Of a stretch of DNA of 64,000 nt, positions 51,299 to 63,804 are shown one piece after another. The stretch comes from Certhia americana. Taxonomy: Eukaryota > Chordata > Aves > Passeriformes > Certhiidae. How positions within the stretch are numbered: position 1 is the stretch's first letter; the number at the start of each line of letters is the position of its first letter. The stretch lies in NCBI GenBank assembly GCA_018697195.1, contig CM031879.1:25417660-25481659 (forward strand), given 5' to 3'. The notes beneath the pieces are model-generated. The model was not told where the DNA came from, made no database searches, and worked only from the letters and a program-made list of their open reading frames with translations. Made by a program: the position numbers and the translations under genes.

Positions 51299-54200
51299 GC
51301 TATTTTTATCTTGTATACAATTTGGATGACACAAGTGTGGCAAGATCAGTGGAATTTAAGTCATAAGTATGAAAACATTCTAGCTGTGTATCAGTGATTT
51401 TAAGATGTTAATTCCTTGAGTGATTCAAGGAATTAACTACCCAACTAGTCTGTTGGCAGGCAGACTGTGGTATTTAGTTGCCTCCTGGAATCAACCCACA
51501 ACAATTAGATTTTCAGCTTTTAACAAACTCATTGTGTCTGTGCAACACAATTTCCATCCTATATTTAAACACAAATGGAAACCTGCTGGTCAAAAGGAGA
51601 AAACCAGTAAGATTATGCACTGTGGAAGGATATTTTTATTACTGAATTCTCCTAAAGGATTATAACATGATGCATAAAATTACACTTTAAATTGTCCAAG
51701 TGCTTACAGATATTTGTCTGCTTTCATTTGATTCTTGAAGGAAAGGGCTTAGAGAGTAATTAGGTGGCATGGGTAAGGTGAACTGACTTCCTAAACACAA
51801 GTAACATCTGTGAGTATTTAGAAATCATAGAAATTGGAGTGATGTTTCAATTTTTTTTTTTCTCTCATTTTTACTCTTTCCCTTTAGGTTGTGAACTTAT
51901 TCAAGTGAGTTTACAAGCACTTTATTGTTCTCCAGTGTTCAGATAGCTGCTAAAATGCTCACCGCAGCTTACATTTAAAACAGGTGTTACAACTCCCTAT
52001 GGAGTAGTAAAACATTATGCCTTTCCCCCATTTGAGCATACAGAAGAATTCTTTTAACACCTTTCTTATTGCTGCTATTCAAACTAATACATTTACTAGT
52101 CAAAACCAATTGCCGTCACTTTGTAATTAGAAAACGGTAGGGAAAAGAAAGCCCTCCATAACAAATGGCTTTTCATGATTTTCTTTTTTGTGTGACTATG
52201 CACAAAGGACAATTCTGCACAAAAATTTTACAAATTGACTCAGAAATATTCAAATAATCACATGCTTATGACCCAGCAAAACCACTAATGCTACTTTACA
52301 GAGGTAGAAGAACTTTGGATTCCAATAATACTTCAAAAGTTAGTTTCAAGTTTAGTCAATCGGAAAGCCATTGTCACTTCACACTAGTCTGATTTCTTCG
52401 GAAATCTTCTTGTGAGGACAAGCCAAGCACCCAGAAACATTGGATGAATGAGGAAATTACAAGGATAAAAGTACATCAGCTGGGGGAATAAACAATGTTA
52501 GTTTAAAAAGAATCGCTGCCATTAGCCTATTGTAAATTAAATATAATTTTCTGTTTCTATTCCTAACATATACAATGAAGTTAAAAGAAAATCTTCCAGT
52601 CTAGCTTGTGACACTTACATTAAAAACATGATGATAATTCAACTTTAACTTGAATAAAAGTTAACACATATTCAAAGTAAAGAAGAATGTTCTGAATTCA
52701 TGATTCCAACCGCAAGAAAACATATAGAGATATGACTTGCAATATGAATTACAGAATGACAATACATTTTAGTAAAGAGAAACGATTGACAAAAGCCAGA
52801 TCAAAAAGCAGGGTTGTCGCTTCTAGCACCTCTGTGGTCAAAGACATGGTCAATGAATTCGTCTTTGCATTGACAGTGAAAAAAGAGATGATATGAGGAG
52901 TAGAAATTGGCTACTCTTGCAAAAAGCATATTTCACACTACATGAGATACATTTGTGTCAGAGGAAAGTGCATTAAAAAATCTGTTGGACATTATTAAAT
53001 ACCATATGTTTTCTTCTTCTGAATGTCTGTCAAAGTTGAATGCTTCAAAACTCCCATAACACATGACTCAACACACTAAACTTCACCAGGTTAGGTGATT
53101 AATTTAAATTATTAATCTGAGTTTATTCTTCAGGTACTGAGAGTGGTAAGCACCTCTAGAAGGCAACTTTTTCTTTCATACTTTTTGGGACAATAATATT
53201 CAAGTCTAGTGGACTGTTTAATAAAAAACTAGTTGGGCAACTAGAATATTTTAGCATTAATATTATGCACACAATAGATAAAATTTAGATTGTGATTTTA
53301 AAAATGTTGAAGACATCTGAGGGAAGTTTATATTAAAGAAAGAACCATAATGTACTCAAAGGAAATAATGTATGTTTGTGGGCATTTAATAGATACTATT
53401 TGTCAGAGCTGGGAATTTGTACTATCCCACTGAAATAAATGGGAAGTCTAATTACACTAGATCTGAATCAATCCCTTTGAAAACCTTCATACCCCTATAA
53501 GTAATGATGCTCTTGTTGTATAGGGGATTTTTTTGCTCAATGATCTCCTATACATGCCTAAATTTGAATAGAAATAACATGGTCCATAGACTTCATGATT
53601 TTACATCAAAGTACACCCATATCTCTTTGTATAAAAATGTTCTGGCTAGTTTGGGGGCATAATTCATGAATACTTTTCTGTATTATATTTAGGACCTTGA
53701 GAGGATGGATAGTCAAAACCATTCAGTCAGGTCTGTGCTTTACTGAGTGGCATTTTACTTGCAAGGTTTTCTCCTTGAAACCAGTATGACTACTAAATGA
53801 GTAAGGAATGGCTACTCAGCATGTGCAGTGAAATGGAATCTGACCTGTGATATATCACTTCTGATGAAAAAACAGGATATTAAACAAGGTGCATTAGATG
53901 ACAATAATACCCAGAATGCTCTTTTAAAATTAGCTTTCTTGAGTGACGGATTATTCTTTGTTGCAGACTCCAAGATAAAAGGGTCATTTGAAATATATTA
54001 TAAATTCCTGCTTATGTTTCCTGTTACCTTCACGTTTTCATATTCATCTTATTATAATCCATTGCTTTACAATACAGAATCTAAAAAGTAATCTTATTTA
54101 TTCATCTTTTCCTGCAAGCTGCTGTTTCATTTCCTTTCTATTTTTTCCTTCTCCTTGCTCCTGCATTCCTATTCTTTCCTAGTTGCTAGTCTCACTTAAT

Positions 54201-54842
54201 TAAAATATAAAAATGTCACTCACTTCTTTATAACATCAAACTAATTTAATCTACCTCATTCTCCTACTGGCTGCAGGCAAATTCTTTGTCTAAATACCAG
54301 TTGAACATTGCATATAAATCTGTGTTCCCATCCCCTCCCCAGCTGCAGTATTTTGCTCTTTGAAGCTCTAATGTTAAGAGATTGAAGGAGCCTGGAAGGA
54401 CAGATGGGGCAAGGTTCTGGGTATAACTGACTAAAGGCAAAGTGCAAGGATTAAAAGAAAAGGGTAGCTTTGCAGCTGGAAGAATGGGATTTGCATGGTG
54501 TTGGTTAAAACAAAGTGGTTAACCAGTAGAATCTATTTATTCACAATTGTTTTTTCTTCAGAGAGGGGAAGTATGCGATTTTGTGAGAAGAGGAAGGTTA
54601 TTTTGTAAAAAAATTGTTTTGTAAAACATTCCTCCTTGTTACAGAAATTTGTTTGGAGAATGCAATGATAAATAGCTTTCTACCTCAAGAAGCAAATCAG
54701 TGAAGATGTTTTGCTTTAGGCAAACACAGTTCCTTCCCCCGCTTGTGACCTGGAAGCAGAGTCAGTGGGCCCCTACTAACAACACATAGCCAGCACGATA
54801 CATGAAGTACATAATCTCTGAATGAGCAGGGTTGCTGCTCAC
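51299..54842. other. No recognised gene; one perfect palindrome
   Basis: AT-rich DNA with a 13-bp perfect inverted repeat at 51407-51437, listed separately. No LTR or CR1 was recognised. Confidence 0.5.
51407..51437. repeat. Perfect 13-bp inverted repeat with 5-nt loop
   Basis: GTTAATTCCTTGA at 51407-51419 is the exact reverse complement of TCAAGGAATTAAC at 51425-51437, with GTGAT between them. It lies about 110 bp from the CR1 tail. Confidence 0.9.
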
Positions 54843-54951
54843 CTGCTGATGCAAAAAGGGCAAGGGCAGCACACACTTGTAGCAGCGCAACACCAGTGAA
54901 AGCGGAGCAGATCAGGTATTCAGCGGGTGCAGAAGGTGTATAAGGTAACAT
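54843..54951 (-). CDS. Candidate short coding exon, unidentified product
   Basis: On the minus strand an ATG at 54951 opens a frame whose first 36 codons give a peptide beginning MLPYTPSAPAEY. A hydrophobic stretch of roughly 20-24 residues (rich in L, A and V) follows, and could be a signal anchor or membrane segment. At 54843 the sequence reads GCATCAGCAG followed by GTGAGC, a consensus 5' splice site. If spliced there the exon would end in phase 1; if not, the frame continues to 84 codons ending at 54697. The segment is richer in GC and CpG than its flanks. Against a gene: there is no clear upstream promoter or strong acceptor, no partner exon was recognised, and I cannot match the peptide to a family. 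It may be a first coding exon, a pseudogene piece or chance. Confidence 0.25.
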
Positions 54952-57329
54952 GGTCTCTATGACAAGAGTGTAGTCACTGGGGGGATTTTTTATTTTGTCT
55001 TGTTTGCTTTTACTTTTAAAATTACCTTAGAAAAATTAGACGCTCTTGTTTTGTCTCTGTTCCCATTGACCCACTTTCTTCTGTTCACTTCATTTAACTA
55101 CAGTGTCTTTGTGTAGCAGTCAATAAAGACATGCTTCATCTCACCTAAATTCAGATATCTAAAAGCTAGAGGCAGGTAATTACCTTAGGCTACTGATATA
55201 ATTGTTGCAGAGAAATGGATACCACAAACTGAGTTTGAGCTGCTCCCACCACAGCCAAGAAAATTTTTTATTGATAATTCTTGTTTCTTTTCTTAACAAC
55301 GTCCCTAGTTGGGATCCAGTTGTATCTTTACATACTGACATTAGAACAATAAGTCCTACCCCATTTCTATATTCATTCTGATTTGTTCTATTTTAGCTAT
55401 TTCACATAATAAGAAAACATCATTTGCATAGGAATTGAACCTTGAATTTTCAAATGAGAGGCAAATCAGAAATAATTTATTCTGATAATTTTGGATTTCC
55501 AGAAAATGTTATGAGGTCTGAGAGCAAAAATTCATGTGGAATTGAGTATTGTGATGACTCTGAGTGGATTGTGCTTTAAAATGACACATGAACATCCCTA
55601 AAACCCCTAAAACATCCTTACTTAGAAGATGATATGTTCCTTTCAATTTATAATTGGGGCATAATTTGCTGCTTATATCACAGCTGTTCAAGGAAAATAA
55701 GATGTAAAACTTAAAAAGTGTTTGGAGACCAGTTTTTAATATCAGACTGCTTACAAAAACATGTAATAAAGAACAGGATAAATAAAGACATGAGAAAAAT
55801 GTTCCACATTATAGAACAGCTGATTTGGAAGGATGATGCATAGCTCAGGTGTAGGGGAGGAATCAGTGAGCAACAGATTCATATAAGATACCTGGGTTTA
55901 AAAGAACCTCAAAAAGCATCAGAGGGAGGAGAGGTCCCCTTGAAAGGATTAGGAAATGACTGAAGAATACGAACCATAAGGTGGGGATTGGTGAACAGAT
56001 TTCCTACTGATAGAAAACTTTCACTTATGATTTTGTGCTTAGTTTTCTGATGTCCTGTACCTCATTAAATCATAAGGATGAAGAATAATGAAGTGAAAAT
56101 TCTCATATCCAATTCATAAAAATAGCTAAAGAAAACCTACAAAGCATTTGTAGGGTTCAGTAAGAGTATGGAAAACCAACCTGATTGCCAATAGTTGCAG
56201 GAAATACTAATTACCTTCATTATCATTCTTCCTCCCCGCATCCCAACTCACCCCACTCCAGTGTGAGTCCTCTAACTGCTCTAAGTAGATGAAGATGGGC
56301 ACACCCCATTATGTTTTGTATACTCAGAAGGTTATTCTGGAAATCTGAGTTCTTTCATCGCTTAAGAAACTGTATTTATTCCACTTTTGTGTGAGGAATG
56401 TCTTATTGTTTAAATATATCAGTTGTGTTTCATGTACCATATATCAAACTCCATGGGAAGTAAAATGCAGAATAAAATATTTTTCTTAGAACATGCAGAA
56501 GAGGCAAAAACAGCTACAGAAGTTTAAAGGGGGGGGTGGGTGGTAAAAGTAAAACTCTGCTTAACCTGCTTAAGATGAGAAAGAACGATCTTTTTCTTCC
56601 TTTATCTTGTATTTAGATACTACTGATTTGCAGTAAGTTGTCCAGACAAGGAGGTAGCCAGGGGTTTTCTGTTTTTGCTTATCATGCTGTTCATGTTGCA
56701 TTACTAGAGAGCACCCTGTCTAGATAATGCATATTAGCTTTTATAGCCAGTCTCTTCTTTGAAATCTTCCAAAGTTCCAGATATATGATCTCTTACCTCA
56801 AAAGTTTTTATGTCTATCTTCTGGAAGAGATGGACTGTTTGCCATGTCTCTTAAACTGAAGTGGATTAACCCAAATCCTTGGGAATGTTAATGTGTCTTT
56901 GTTAAATCAAATGTTATTTTGTCTACTTTGCTAGCTAATAAACAACTTCTGACTTATCATGAAGTAAATCATCCCTCTTCACCCCAACTCTCTTAACTCA
57001 TTGTGCACATGTCAGAATTATGCACATGTATAATTATATATAATACAATATATACGTACAAAGTATAATTAGAATTAACATGTATATTTTAAATAAATCT
57101 TAATTTTATATCAGTCTGCCTATAAAGATACATCTAAATATATGAAGTAGATAAATATTTGTACCTTCCCATTGATTCTTGAATACAGGTCAGAAAAGGC
57201 ATTAACTAGTTTCTCTCACACGACAACGGGTCTGCATGATTTACTCCTGTTAGCAGCCTCTGAAACAATATTCTTACAGTAGAAACTCCAACTAGTTGCC
57301 TAGAGAGACAGGAGAGTTTCACAATACTA
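54952..57329. other. No recognised gene or repeat
   Basis: AT-rich. A G-rich run (G8TG3TGG) lies at 56528-56541 and an alternating AT/TA stretch near 57025-57060. Nothing else is supported. Confidence 0.5.
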
Positions 57330-57905
57330 AATGATTAGGTGAAAAAATGCGAAATGAAATTCACTGTAGGCAAATGAGAAGCAATGCACATGGAGAAAAA
57401 TATATTCATAATGATACGCTTTCAGTTACTTAAAATAACTCAGAGAAAAATAGGATCTTAGATATTTTTCTGAAAAGCTTATCACGTGCTTCACAATGAT
57501 CAGAGAAGCAAATATACTGTTTAGGATCATTTTAAAAGGAATGAGAAACAAATGGAGCAATCATTATGCCACTGAGAATCCATGATGTGTCTTTAATTTA
57601 AAAACTTCTGCAAGTTCTGGTCTTCTTTTATCAAAAAAGAACAAAGAACTCAGGAACAGGGCAGTATAGCAAAGTATATATAAAAGTTTGAAGCAATATC
57701 CTATGAAAAAGTGAAGACTACTTATAAGATGGACCAGATTTCTTCAGATTAGAAAGACTAAAGGAAGATAACATAATAGTTTGTACCATTGTAAATAATA
57801 TGGGACTTTATTTTCCTCATTTATTTAACTCTGGAATTCATTGCCACAGGGTGCTGTAAAAGCAGAAGTGTAAAGACAGAGAAAGCAGTCTATGATGCTT
57901 CAGAA
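57330..57905 (+). mobile_element. Old CR1 LINE fragment, C-terminal ORF2
   Basis: A plus-strand CR1 of an older type than those elsewhere in the window. Landmarks are AAATGCGAAATGAAATTCAC near 57347, AGGCAAATGAGAAGCAATGC near 57368, AAAAGGAATGAGAAACAAAT near 57534, ATCATTATGCCACTGAGAAT near 57561, GTTCTGGTCTTCTTTTATCA near 57615, TTAGAAAGACTAAAGGAAGA near 57749 and GGAATTCATTGCCACAGGG near 57833. The order matches the CR1/L3-like ORF2 C-terminus (FWSPH / LRKTKRGD / LWNSLPQ regions in many copies). Frames are broken throughout. Confidence 0.75.
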
Positions 57906-58290
57906 TGGAAGGAGAGATGAAAGGAAAGACAATAGAAGTTCATAAAAGAATATATTGTGTGGAGCAGGTAAACAGGGAACAGTTTTCATTGTATCTCCAT
58001 TATTAAACTCTGGATCTCATGCCACAAGTCTCATGGAGGTGAAAGTATAAGCAGGTTCAAAAAGAAATTCATAAATTTGAGCTCCACCAGAGAACATTTA
58101 ACATTCAGGTTAAGGTTCAACTACCACCTCTGGTTGGAGGTACTAAATTACACTTTTCTAGAAATTATCACTCTGTACAGACCATGCTTCTTGTACTTTT
58201 CCCCAAGAATACTTTTTTAGTCACTGTCAGAGGGAGAAAGAACATTGATATTCTTGTGCTCCTATGATTGTTTTAACTAATCTTAGAACT
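57906..58290 (+). mobile_element. Second overlapping old CR1 fragment with 3' end
   Basis: The sequence re-enters CR1 at AGAAGTTCATAAAAGAATAT near 57935 and runs through GCAGGTAAACAGGGAACAGT near 57964, CTCATGCCACAAGTCTCATG near 58016, GCAGGTTCAAAAAGAAATTC near 58051 and probably TAGTCACTGTCAGAGGGAG near 58219. This repeats a part of ORF2 already passed at 57760-57880. It is therefore a partial duplication or a second CR1 inserted next to the first. The exact right end is uncertain. Confidence 0.6.
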
Positions 58291-58939
58291 TTGGGAGCCA
58301 CAACTACTGTCCCACACATTTATTTATTCTCAGATAGGGAAGTGTGCGAGTGAGACCTGCATATACTGTTTTTCTATCTGTATTCTTTGCCATTGTTACA
58401 GTCCTGTTATTAAAATGTTATTGGAAATTATTGGAAATGCCTCTGCCCAAATTAAGGTGCAGATGAGACCATATGCAGAAATCAATAATATGGATTTTAT
58501 TTGATAGTAATTATGAGAGAGACAGACAGACAGACAGACATAAATAGAAAAGAGGTGGGGGGACAGAACGATAGTGACAGAGACAGACTAAAGAAAATAT
58601 CACTATTCCATGGGTCCCACTGGTGTCCTGATGATCTTCTTCGGCTGGTCTTCTAGGTGGTGAAGGTGCCCCCAAAAAACATAGATTCCAATGTATTAAT
58701 ATATGTTCAGGCCAGGTGGCAATGTCCAGGTACCTCCCCTGCAGGGGGAGCTTTACCCAGCAGACTCTGGATCTGTTACATCACTTTGCATCATGTGCAA
58801 TCCTATTCTGCAGGGCCTCAGGGGAGCGCTTTGGGGGATCTTTGATGGATTATGACACCTCCTCAGCTGCCTCTCACGTGAATGTCCCTTGGATGTGGCC
58901 TGTGGGGTTAGGGGTTCCACAGCTGGGCCAGTTTGTGTA
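58291..58939. other. Repeat-like DNA left of the CR1, with a (GACA)5 run
   Basis: Contains (GACA)5 at 58521-58540 and GC-richer sequence from 58600. The minus strand carries CAAATAAAATCC near 58494-58505, a polyadenylation-type motif, so part of this may be an LTR. I could not match it to families 1-3. Frames of 62-74 codons here show no known content. Confidence 0.4.
58521..58540 (+). repeat. (GACA)5 microsatellite
   Basis: Five exact GACA units preceded by GAGAGA. Confidence 0.9.
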
Positions 58940-59752
58940 AGGGAGGATGGGTGTTGGATGAATGGGCAGAGTCCAATAAGATGAAGTTTAAAAAGTCCAA
59001 GTGCCGAGTCTGCATTTTGGGCACAGCAACCCCCTGCAGGGTTACAGGCTGGGGTTGGTGTGGCTGGACAGTGCCCAGGCAGAAAGGGACCTGGGGGTGC
59101 TGGTGACAGCCGGCTGGACATGAGCCAGCAGAGTGTCCTGGTGGGCAAGAAGGCCAAGGGCATCTTGGCCTGGATCAGGAATGGTGTGGCCAGCAGGAGC
59201 AGGGAGGTCATTCTGCCCCTGTACTGGGCACTGGTGAGGCCACACCTTGACTGCTGTGTCCAGTTCTGGCCCCTCAGTTTGGGAAGGACATGGAGACACT
59301 GGAGAGCATCCAGAGGAGGCAACAAGGCTGGTGAGGGGCTGGGAACACAAACCCTGTGAGGAACAGCTGAGGGAGCTGGGGCTGTTTATCCTGGAGAAAA
59401 TGAGACTCAGGGGTGACCTTATCACTCTCTACAACTTCCTGAAGGGTGGGTGTAGTCAGATTAGGGTTGGTCTCTTTCTCCAGGCAGCAACTGACAGAAC
59501 CAGAGGTTGCAGTCTCAAGCTGCGTCAAGGGAAATATAGGTTGGATATGAGGAAGAAGTTTTCCATGGAAAGAATAGTTAAGTACTGGGATGGTCTGCCT
59601 GGGGAGGTGGTGGAGTCACCATCCCTGGATGTGTTTAAAAAAAGACTGGATGTGGTACTCGGTGCCATGGTTTAGTTGATGTGTTAGGACAAGGGTTGGA
59701 CTCAATGATCTTGGAGGTCTCTTCCAACCTAGTGATTCTGTGATTCTACGTT
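58940..59752 (+). mobile_element. Relatively young CR1 LINE 3' end with C-terminal ORF2
   Basis: The best-preserved CR1 here. It runs through GTCCAAGTGCCGAGTC near 58996, AGAAAGGGACCTGGGGGTGC near 59081, GGGCAAGAAGGCCAAGGGCA near 59143, GGTGAGGCCACACCTTGACT near 59233, GAGACTCAGGGGTGACC near 59402, ATCACTCTCTACAACTTCCT near 59420, GGGGAGGTGGTGGAGTCACC near 59600 and TTGGACTCAATGATCTTGGA near 59696, ending in GATTCTGTGATTCTA. Two frames encode adjacent CR1 ORF2 C-terminal pieces: 59060-59359 (with [20 protein letters not shown]) and 59247-59675 (with [15 protein letters not shown]). They lie in different frames, so at least one frameshift has broken the protein. The element is 5'-truncated, lacks endonuclease and most of reverse transcriptase, and cannot move by itself. 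Confidence 0.92.
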
Positions 59753-60240
59753 CAGAAGGTTACACCACACACCCAAAACCTCCTCCTTCCCCGTTGGTGG
59801 TGGGGGAGTCTGTGTTAACCTGGCTTCTGTGAGCTGTGGTCTACCCTAGCTGAAATCCAGACAGGGGTGATTTTCTGCTGTGTTTGGCTTTCTTGTGGAT
59901 GCATTCCTTTCCCTCAGCCTTGTTTGTTTCTTTCTAGACCTGAGATGATTGAACAATAGTGTTGGCTAATCTTTTTCAGGCAGCTTAACTCACAGTCCAA
60001 AGTTACAGTCAGGTATCTTCAGGGAGGCGTGGACTCTGGTGGTTGTAACTTCTTTATACAGTTTTTGCTATAATGGACAAAACTCCTTCATAAGAATATT
60101 TAAGGCACGAGCCATTTCAGTCTCTGACAGCCATTAAGCCCAGCTACCACATGCAATCAGACCTTTTCTCCCGGATGAGTTGCATGGATCATGTTACAGT
60201 CAATAAAAGGAACAGCTTGGCTTGCTCTAAAAACTTTGTG
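59753..60240. other. Repeat-like DNA right of the CR1
   Basis: Moderately GC-rich sequence with an AATAAA at about 60202. Together with 58600-58939 it could be one older element split by the CR1, but I could not confirm matching ends or a family. Confidence 0.35.
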
Positions 60241-63200
60241 GATTTTTTATACTGAAATGCTTATATTTAGGAGGTTTTGATAATGAAACATTTTTGCTTA
60301 TCTCCAGCTTTTATAAACGAAGTCTTTGTGATTTTATGGGCCTCCCCACACCCCCATCCCGCCTTTTATTTTGGAAATATGTGAAAGGTAGAAATTGTCC
60401 TTAGGAAAAAGACTTTCATTTCAAGGCATGAACCTGTTACTGGATACAGTTTTGAAGTATAGTCATTGCCACTTTGCCTCAAAAAATATTTGTTTAAGAA
60501 AAGCATCACTGGGGGAGGATACAAACTGGGAAGGTGTCAAAACAAGTGAACTAAACAAAATGCTCCACATTTACAATGTTAAAAAATAATAACCTAAAAG
60601 TGATAGTTATTATTATTAACATTGGGCACTTGATTTCAAGGCCTTACAGGCTGTGCAGTCAGTAAGTATACAATTTAAGGCACACGATATGTGTCTCTAA
60701 AAAAATATCTGTGCTTTTGCGATGTATAAATTTAAAGAATAATGCAGACATCTCTACAAAGTGAAAATGGTGAGGAAAATTCTTGCAATAGAATCATAAA
60801 ATGCAATGAAATTGCAGGTCACAGTGAAGTAACAAAATGTTTCTGCTATCCATCTCCTTTGTTGTTAGGCTAATATTACTTTAACTGCTGATATGCACAG
60901 TATTTATAATTTAAATATAATTAAAATAGATAAAGTGCCAGAAAAAAATCCATGATGTGTTGCAGATCATGATTGATATGATGCTCTTTTCATTTGAATA
61001 CATTTGTATGAGAACAGTCATCCAAATATGTCTATTATAACTCCAGCAGTATGACAGAATCATCATTTCTTAAAATCTCTATTACTAGACTGTATGTGGA
61101 CTGTTAAACTTTGGCTCAAGGGCACAATAACCCTCACATCAGCATAATTTAATCATAAGTTAATGGAAAGTTAAATTCAATGTTCAAGACAGTGTAATTC
61201 TTTCCTGTTTCATATATTCCATGCCTATAGATTTTCCAAAATGGGTAAGATTTTTATATTTAAATGCCTTTCCAGACATAAACACTTAAATGCATTTTTA
61301 TTCTCTTATTTTTTGATGGAAAGGAAATTAACTTATTTCTTGTCTATCTAAGAATGATGTTTTCTTTCTTCTGGAAAATATTTTCTGATACACAACTTTC
61401 AAGAAATTGAAGTATATATTCATCTGTACTGGGTACTCTGACAATAGTTCCCTTTAACTCACAAAAGCTTTTTTGGGGATGCTGTTGACAACTGCATAAA
61501 ATATACTAGTTGGCCTACAAAACATTGTGGATATTTATTTATAAAGGGAAGTGACCTAACAGAAGTTCATAAATATCCTTTTGCTTGATATATGAATCTG
61601 CCCCAAAGATTTTCTCTGACATGTTATCACCAAAGGGCACAGAGTAAAAGAAGGACATGCCACATGGGGAGACAGAGCAAAGACGGTACATCATCCTGAT
61701 AATGTAGATTGAGGTAGATCATAGCTGCTCCCACATTTTAGGGCATGTCTGATGAATACTGAAACATTACCCAATTTTCTGGGGACAACTGAAGCATACA
61801 GAAGCTTTCCTGGCACATCTTCCTTAATGTTTTTATTATCTATGTCAGCAGTACTAACGTAGCTGTGTACAGGCAATAAACAGCCTCCACTTGCGGCTGA
61901 ATATATTGTGCCAGGCAGGTGAGCACTAGAACACTTTGCTGGACTAACCTGATGCAAACCAAGTTAAATGAAGAGGGTGATTGAGACCAGTATCTCTGTG
62001 ACTCTCAGTGGGATTGATACAAATGATGGTTTTATTGCAGTGGCCCCATTAAATGATTTTTTATGTCACTTGAAAAGTGATGTAATTTCTTCAAATTGTA
62101 GCACAGTGTAAACTGATTCTATTCTTTCAAACATTCTTTCACTCTAAAATTTCCTCTTCTTTGTCCATCAATGACATTACTATAGCTTTCATCATGGACA
62201 CTAAGTTCATGCTTAATATGTCCATTCAGTAAAAAGGTAAAGCACAGATTCTCACCTTTAGCCTTTTGTTCCAGGCTTTTCTAAATTTTCCTTTTCACTG
62301 AGTGATTGCTTGACCTCTTCTGATTTCCTTTTATCCTTAAAACCAGCTGGGTATTCAACAGTGATGAAGTGGCATTGCATGAGTCTGATTTAGATTCTGC
62401 ATGTGATTGTGGAAATTAAATATAACTTAATGGAGTTAGACCCTAACAATATCTGGTTAAATAATAAGTCAGGGCATCTAAGCTCTTTGCAATTATTTTT
62501 CTCCCTTTAAAGAATGCAGTTTATTATTTTAAAATGTGTTAAGTCATGCATATATAAACCTGATAATCCAAATGCATCTCCAAAGTTTAAAAGATCTAGA
62601 CAATCCTAGAGTATTTGGATGGAATGCTGTCACTATGTTGCCTTGTCAAATAGGGCATCAGTGAACCTCTTAGTTGATACCTAATATGATCTTGTTATGC
62701 ATTGATCATATTTATTACTGCAATTGATATGAAAAAGAAACAGTCAATCTTTTTTTAGTGCACTACAAATGGAATTTTAGCACAAATGTAGTCAATTTTA
62801 TTGGCTTTTTTTTTTGTTATATATTCCAGTCTTATGAGTTTTGGAGTTATCTTTTAAATCACTAGACAGAAGGGTACTAAATGACTGAGAAAGATAAAGT
62901 CATATTGACTAATATGTTTGGAGTTTAGCTAACACCTATTTACTTCTAGTATTCTATACCTTTGCCTGACTTAAAATCTTTGTCAAAATGTCAACAATAG
63001 AGCATCTTCAGCTAAAAAATGATCCTCAACATTTTGAGAGGTTTAATATGATATTCTTGCAAAGCCAAAGAAGAAAAAGCTTGACTTCCTTACAATTTAT
63101 AAATAGGAAAAAGAAAGCAGAAAAAATGTCTTCATGAAAAAAATAAACAAAAATTCCCAGCTTAGAAGTGCCAAATTAGTCTTCTCTCTTTCTATATAAA

Positions 63201-63784
63201 ACACCTGATTTTGTAGGATTAAAACAAATAAATAAATATATCTGTGCAATGTTGTGGAAATATTGTTAAATTAGGGTTGATGGCTGTTTACTGAAATTGC
63301 TGAACAAATGTAAAACTTATTAAAGGTTAGAAGGTAGCTGGTTGTCATGAGAAGAGAATGTAAAGCAGGAAGATATGAGTACTGCATTCCTCAGCTCATG
63401 TTGGTGGCAGGAAAACGTTTGCATTACTGACATTTGACAAAGACACAAGTTCAAGGACATTGTCAATGAATAAGACTGAGTGAGAAAAGTTAGATGTTAT
63501 TGATCCAATAAAACTGAGCAAAAATTATTCAAGAAAAATTAAAATAACCGACTTTCTGTATCTAGCTGTTAAATCACTAAGCAGAAGAAATGTGGAGTAC
63601 ATTAGATAATCCAAGATACTTATGAATAACCCATACATTTTAATACTGAAAGAATTAATTTGTCAGATGTTGCTTTAGTAATGATATCCTAAAAATATGT
63701 GAAGATCATAATAATTCCTTTAAAAGACCCTATTGAAACTTCACTGGTAATAATGTACACCTTGAATGTATTCAAGGCAAATGA
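60241..63784. other. No recognised gene or repeat
   Basis: AT-rich. An 88-codon minus-strand frame at 61691-61957 lies in slightly GC-richer DNA (about 61620-61960) that may be an old repeat or conserved element. No splice sites or known peptide were recognised. Confidence 0.45.
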
Positions 63785-63804
63785 GTTTGGAATGCAGGTG
63801 TGAA

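Noticed and set aside
56528..56542. G-quadruplex from the G8 run
   Set aside because: Only one long G run and one or two short ones are present. It does not give four well-separated G tracts.
58753..59425. Minus-strand frames of 190 and 127 codons
   Set aside because: They are antisense to the CR1 ORF2 C-terminus and its left flank, a usual shadow of GC-rich coding sequence.
61691..61957. 88-codon minus frame with varied amino-acid content
   Set aside because: No splice signals, homologue or Kozak context was recognised. It may be an old repeat, so it is not listed as a gene.
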